Shown: piece by piece, positions 62,301 through 64,000 of the stretch
How positions within the stretch are numbered: position 1 is the first letter of the stretch
Layout: each line of letters starts with the position of its first letter
Assembly (NCBI GenBank): GCA_956465555.1
Contig: OY101116.1
Span: forward strand, 3,348,001-3,412,000
Source: Nitzschia sp. pyKryTriq1
Lineage: Eukaryota; Bacillariophyta; Bacillariophyceae; Bacillariales; Bacillariaceae
Direction: 5' to 3'
DNA length: 64,000 bases
Translations under genes and position numbers: made by a program
The notes under the pieces: model-generated
Database searches by the model: none
Told to the model about the DNA's origin: nothing
What the model saw: the letters and a program-made list of their open reading frames with translations, nothing else

Positions 62301-62675
62301 GAATCCCAGAATATCGGGATGAGCCTAGTGGCATCAAAAGGCGTGCTTTACGTGAAGAAGATTTCACCCGGTAGCTTGCTGGTCGGAAAGCCTGTTCTTC
62401 CAGGTGACACGGTGATCGCCATTAACGGCCATGGCTTTCGCAGGAATCCAAACGTCAGAGAAGCCACCTCCGTGATAATGAATTCTCCGGACACTATTTC
62501 TTTCCAAATTCTAAAGACTTCACTCAGAGGGCAGGGTGTGGGCAAGGATAGAGGTATACCGAAAAAAAGATTAGGACGCTTCTCTTGTAACAAGCGCCTG
62601 AAGGATCCTGAAGAGCTCACTGAGAAAGATCCAATCAGCTCGCAACTGCCGGATGCCAGAAGTCTGGTCCTATAA
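59313..62675 (+). CDS. Large four-PDZ protein with NPDGS motifs
   Basis: ATG 59313. A 69-nt intron at 60901-60969 (GTAAGG, branch-like CTAAC, CTCTCAG) is in frame and stop-free; its removal restores SEDAL-DVVSRARDRV inside a PDZ domain, giving 1,097 residues. PDZ-like domains: about 460-545 (EGDTVVSINGINF), 632-715 (VGDTILSINGVDF), 768-850 (VGDIILSINDVDF) and 963-1045 (PGDTVIAINGHGF). Three copies of a ~22-residue motif precede or separate them: MINPDGSVTVRRKISNPDGS at about 52, MVNPDQSKKV...NNDGSQT at about 570 and FMPDGTRC...NPDGSILV at about 872. The first 450 residues are otherwise Ser-rich and disordered. Cytoplasmic scaffold is inferred. Third of the PDZ run. Confidence 0.85.
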   Translation: MQLTTSTVRPVDDREMDFSFTPPRPRRLRNSGLFENERSPQAGFEQKGKISEMINPDGSVTVRRKISNPDGSSSICQEEYSSLDRRILGKFDGVNYEKVPTWDEPPPLARSTSGSSSSVSTIKATPSRALYLSSDRKRFTPGTRRAMDERKTEHRSKPVPVERQQRNNIPMNESDIGWQVDGTSPMNLALKMELARSMPSGQHDLDDPDSGFQPDRGDGESSMSSIQADDFHNFSGSKEMGRPLHRVPFEKKKEKIMSLPDPSFISVSTWGVHDADVSAISGDSMGYPVLDASTAFHDNKEKSDDETEWSLLQDDLSMRNENTPGAGNGKPPLPNRRGTSKLIVSDRGQSGTESDSSPSFARVSSNHQSEGTATSTSSVLDTSKSSNGSSSQSDLVVMKQAAVLAKPKPKVRYYADPGISSSTDGDEREDLRDKGALFDAPSMIAHDEKSEVPVVRQNEEIVFTVRKTSPADKIGIFVCVREFPGGPRLVVSKVTPTGKFAESPIAEGDTVVSINGINFVDYPRSEDALGKGKKSHVERKRLWCQSNLTLLSDVVSRARDRVTFVVLKKRHPDISISMDEFSLPSLPYHHVSEMVNPDQSKKVTREVKNNDGSQTIIMEYFDSSGRKLRQTTRRRWVTFDGSTRDISIVSLTFNGELAILVKKTSQSQIVGLKLHVNRTHRGRKALSVAQVFPSGLFARTPLSVGDTILSINGVDFSEKNDFREAEILLSKAEGDVAIRALKSKEWIERRQNHLVKPRLLEESFTIPAPQSRSFEFENASYGGSTLGYRSAKKLTLENFSASERLGITIKNQPTQWGTLLVATSVAPSSRLTAAGLQVGDIILSINDVDFREEPDANKATSLILSTSGKIEIEYQHIDDPVQEKSETATIKTNRSFMPDGTRCIRTETRNPDGSILVKLEEIGPANPLDVAIEASPVSFVGPSDMSEISGWDGLTLHTSSHGQFLAPEEVSVPASAGSSLVTNPLEPVTITVTKSSESQNIGMSLVASKGVLYVKKISPGSLLVGKPVLPGDTVIAINGHGFRRNPNVREATSVIMNSPDTISFQILKTSLRGQGVGKDRGIPKKRLGRFSCNKRLKDPEELTEKDPISSQLPDARSLVL
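60901..60969 (+). other. In-frame 69-nt intron within PDZ gene
   Basis: Starts GTAAGG and ends CTCTCAG, with CTAACCTAACC just upstream of the acceptor. Length is a multiple of three and it has no stop, so retention would add 23 residues inside a PDZ helix without breaking the frame. Confidence 0.75.
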
Positions 62676-63334
62676 TGCAAGTGACTGCTTCATGAACACC
62701 ACAGCAGCACGGGCGTGTGTCATGGTTTGGGGTAGTTATTCTGCAACTTCATCTCTGGTTACTCTAGGATGATTCTGAATTCACCTACTACTGCTTCTCA
62801 GCCCACTTGCGTAAACTTTTACACTAGCTAGGGTGGCCACTCTTCTATAGTGCTTGTTTTCTCGTTCTTATAACAATGCTAAAACAGGGAAGAGTGAAAT
62901 GAAAATTTAATAGTACTTGTATTACCCTAAAAAGTGCTCCGCGCTTTTGGTGCCGTTTCTTGGGCTCCATAGCTGAACGCTACCGGGACCGGTATGTACA
63001 AAATAATATAGAAATAATATCATTCCGGTACTGTGCGTGTAGTGAGGAATCCGGAATCTTGCTTACAAATCCTTCCCTTCCGACATTTTTCAGATATCAT
63101 ACAGTATACAGATACCACCTGGTACCGGTACAGTACGAGTAGACGGACGTACAAGTACTGTACGTGTACCGGTGTGACGCACGACGAGGGCGGCGGCTGA
63201 ATTTTTTCATGGTTGTTGATGTTCTTTTGATGGCTGACAAATCCATGGTTTATGATACTAATACTCTACGAATATCAACTAAAGCAAAACCAAACAAGAA
63301 ACCGACAAAACACCAATAGCACCCTGTTGCGACC
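62676..63334. other. Intergenic, GTAC cluster
   Basis: GTAC/TACCGGTAC words at 62975-63175. The last 150 nt are A-rich and probably the SET gene promoter/5' UTR. No gene supported. Confidence 0.55.
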
Positions 63335-64000
63335 ATGAATCAATCAAAGACGATGATAGCGTGGATCTCAGTCCTTCTTGTATTCCTTTCGTTGTCCCTC
63401 CAAAGGGTGAACTCTCTTGCTGCCCGGGGCAAAAAGGCATCCAGTCAAAAAGTTTCCAGTGGCGGCGGCTTTGGTGCTAAACCCAACACAATACTTCACT
63501 CGCCCGATACGTCCGAATCCACGCAGAAGCTCTTGCAGTTCCTCCAGTCCCAAAATGCGGAAGGTCTCGGCAATGTAGAAATTGGCTACTGCCCAGACAC
63601 TGGAGTGCGTGGCTTGTTTGCCACTAAGAATTTCAAGCAAGGGAAAATAATGTGTAGAATTCCCTCCGACTGTGCTCTGGCTTTGAGCGACCCATCAAAA
63701 AATGGAGAGGACGCACCTACTCTGGCACATGGTGGCGCCAACTTCTTGAACATGTATATGAAGCCAGCCAATGCTCGACAAACATGGGCCCCGTATTTGG
63801 ATACTCTGCCAACAATGGGATCAGCCCAGTTCGATTCGACACCCGACTTTTTCTCCGACGAAGAGCTGGGTTTGCTAGAATTTCCTCGTCTCATTCGTCA
63901 AGCTAAAGAACGTCGAGAGCAAGTACGAGCGGTTGCTGATGAGCTATGTTTGACTAGAGAAGAATTGCAATTTGCTACTTGGTTGACAGCTTCCCGGGCA
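63335..64000 (+). CDS. SET-domain methyltransferase (Rubisco LSMT/SETD3-like), partial
   Basis: 222 codons open from ATG 63335 to the right edge. A signal peptide (MIAWISVLLVFLSLSLQRVNS) is followed by a basic Ser/Lys stretch. The SET start is clear: GYCPDTGVRGLFATKNFKQG, KIMCRIPSDCALAL, then the inserted helical domain NMYMKPANARQTWAPYLDTL and FFSDEELGLLEFPRLIRQAK, as in the Rubisco large-subunit methyltransferase and SETD3 group. Those enzymes methylate Lys or His on plastid enzymes, histones or actin. The NHxC-type catalytic half lies beyond the window. The signal peptide suggests entry to the secretory or plastid route; no Phe cleavage motif is evident (VNSLAA). Confidence 0.8.
   Translation, partial: MNQSKTMIAWISVLLVFLSLSLQRVNSLAARGKKASSQKVSSGGGFGAKPNTILHSPDTSESTQKLLQFLQSQNAEGLGNVEIGYCPDTGVRGLFATKNFKQGKIMCRIPSDCALALSDPSKNGEDAPTLAHGGANFLNMYMKPANARQTWAPYLDTLPTMGSAQFDSTPDFFSDEELGLLEFPRLIRQAKERREQVRAVADELCLTREELQFATWLTASRA

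Noticed and set aside
1-64000. tRNA and rRNA genes
   Set aside because: I looked for B-box-like GGTTCRANYCC words on both strands and found none with a plausible cloverleaf; no rRNA-like sequence seen. A covariance-model scan would be decisive.

Overview
The window looks like nuclear DNA of a diatom, probably pennate. The evidence is: short GT-AG introns (mostly 58-95 nt); a transporter whose signal peptide is followed by an Ala-Phe cleavage motif typical of targeting to a complex plastid; diatom-style Cys-rich secreted proteins; a beta-1,3-glucanase suited to chrysolaminarin-type glucans; and dense, protein-rich sequence on both strands. Intergenic DNA has an odd texture: almost every gap is full of GTAC / TACCGGTA and CTACTAGTAG words, which are self-complementary and largely absent from exons. 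I see no rRNA, tRNA, CRISPR array or recognisable mobile-element gene.

Layout. 1-18 kb: a UAA-family nucleotide (PAPS-type) transporter cut by the left edge, an F-BAR-like/PH-like protein, a tiny secreted ORF split by an in-frame TAA, a giant repeat protein ending in seven WH2-like motifs, a Lys-rich AT-hook protein and a DUF4239-like membrane protein. 19-33 kb: a GH81 endo-beta-1,3-glucanase with an 8-nt micro-exon, an Asn-rich secreted/membrane protein, a large paralogue of the F-BAR-like/PH-like protein and a Cys-rich surface protein. 34-40 kb: a patatin-like lipase, an acidic unknown, an Rpp14-like RNase P subunit, a TCP11-like protein and an unknown with a Cys cluster. 40-46 kb: SAICAR synthetase and the PurK-PurE fusion, consecutive steps of purine synthesis, separated only by a plastid-type MFS carrier. 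46-52 kb: a Sel1-repeat protein, CNOT11, and a ZC3HC1/NIPA protein convergent with it. 53-63 kb: three adjacent same-strand PDZ-repeat genes holding ten PDZ-like domains, one combining PDZ with four zinc ribbons. 63.3 kb to the right edge: the start of a SET-domain methyltransferase with a signal peptide.

The most interesting items are the giant WASHC3-motif/WH2 protein (candidate tandem-WH2 actin organiser), the PDZ cluster with the PDZ-zinc ribbon-PDZ architecture, the purine pair in which SAICAR synthetase carries what looks like a decayed PurE-like N-terminal domain, the 8-nt exon inside the GH81 active-site motif, and the palindromic intergenic word family. Gene models were made by eye from reading frames, splice signals and remembered family motifs; no search or transcript data were available.
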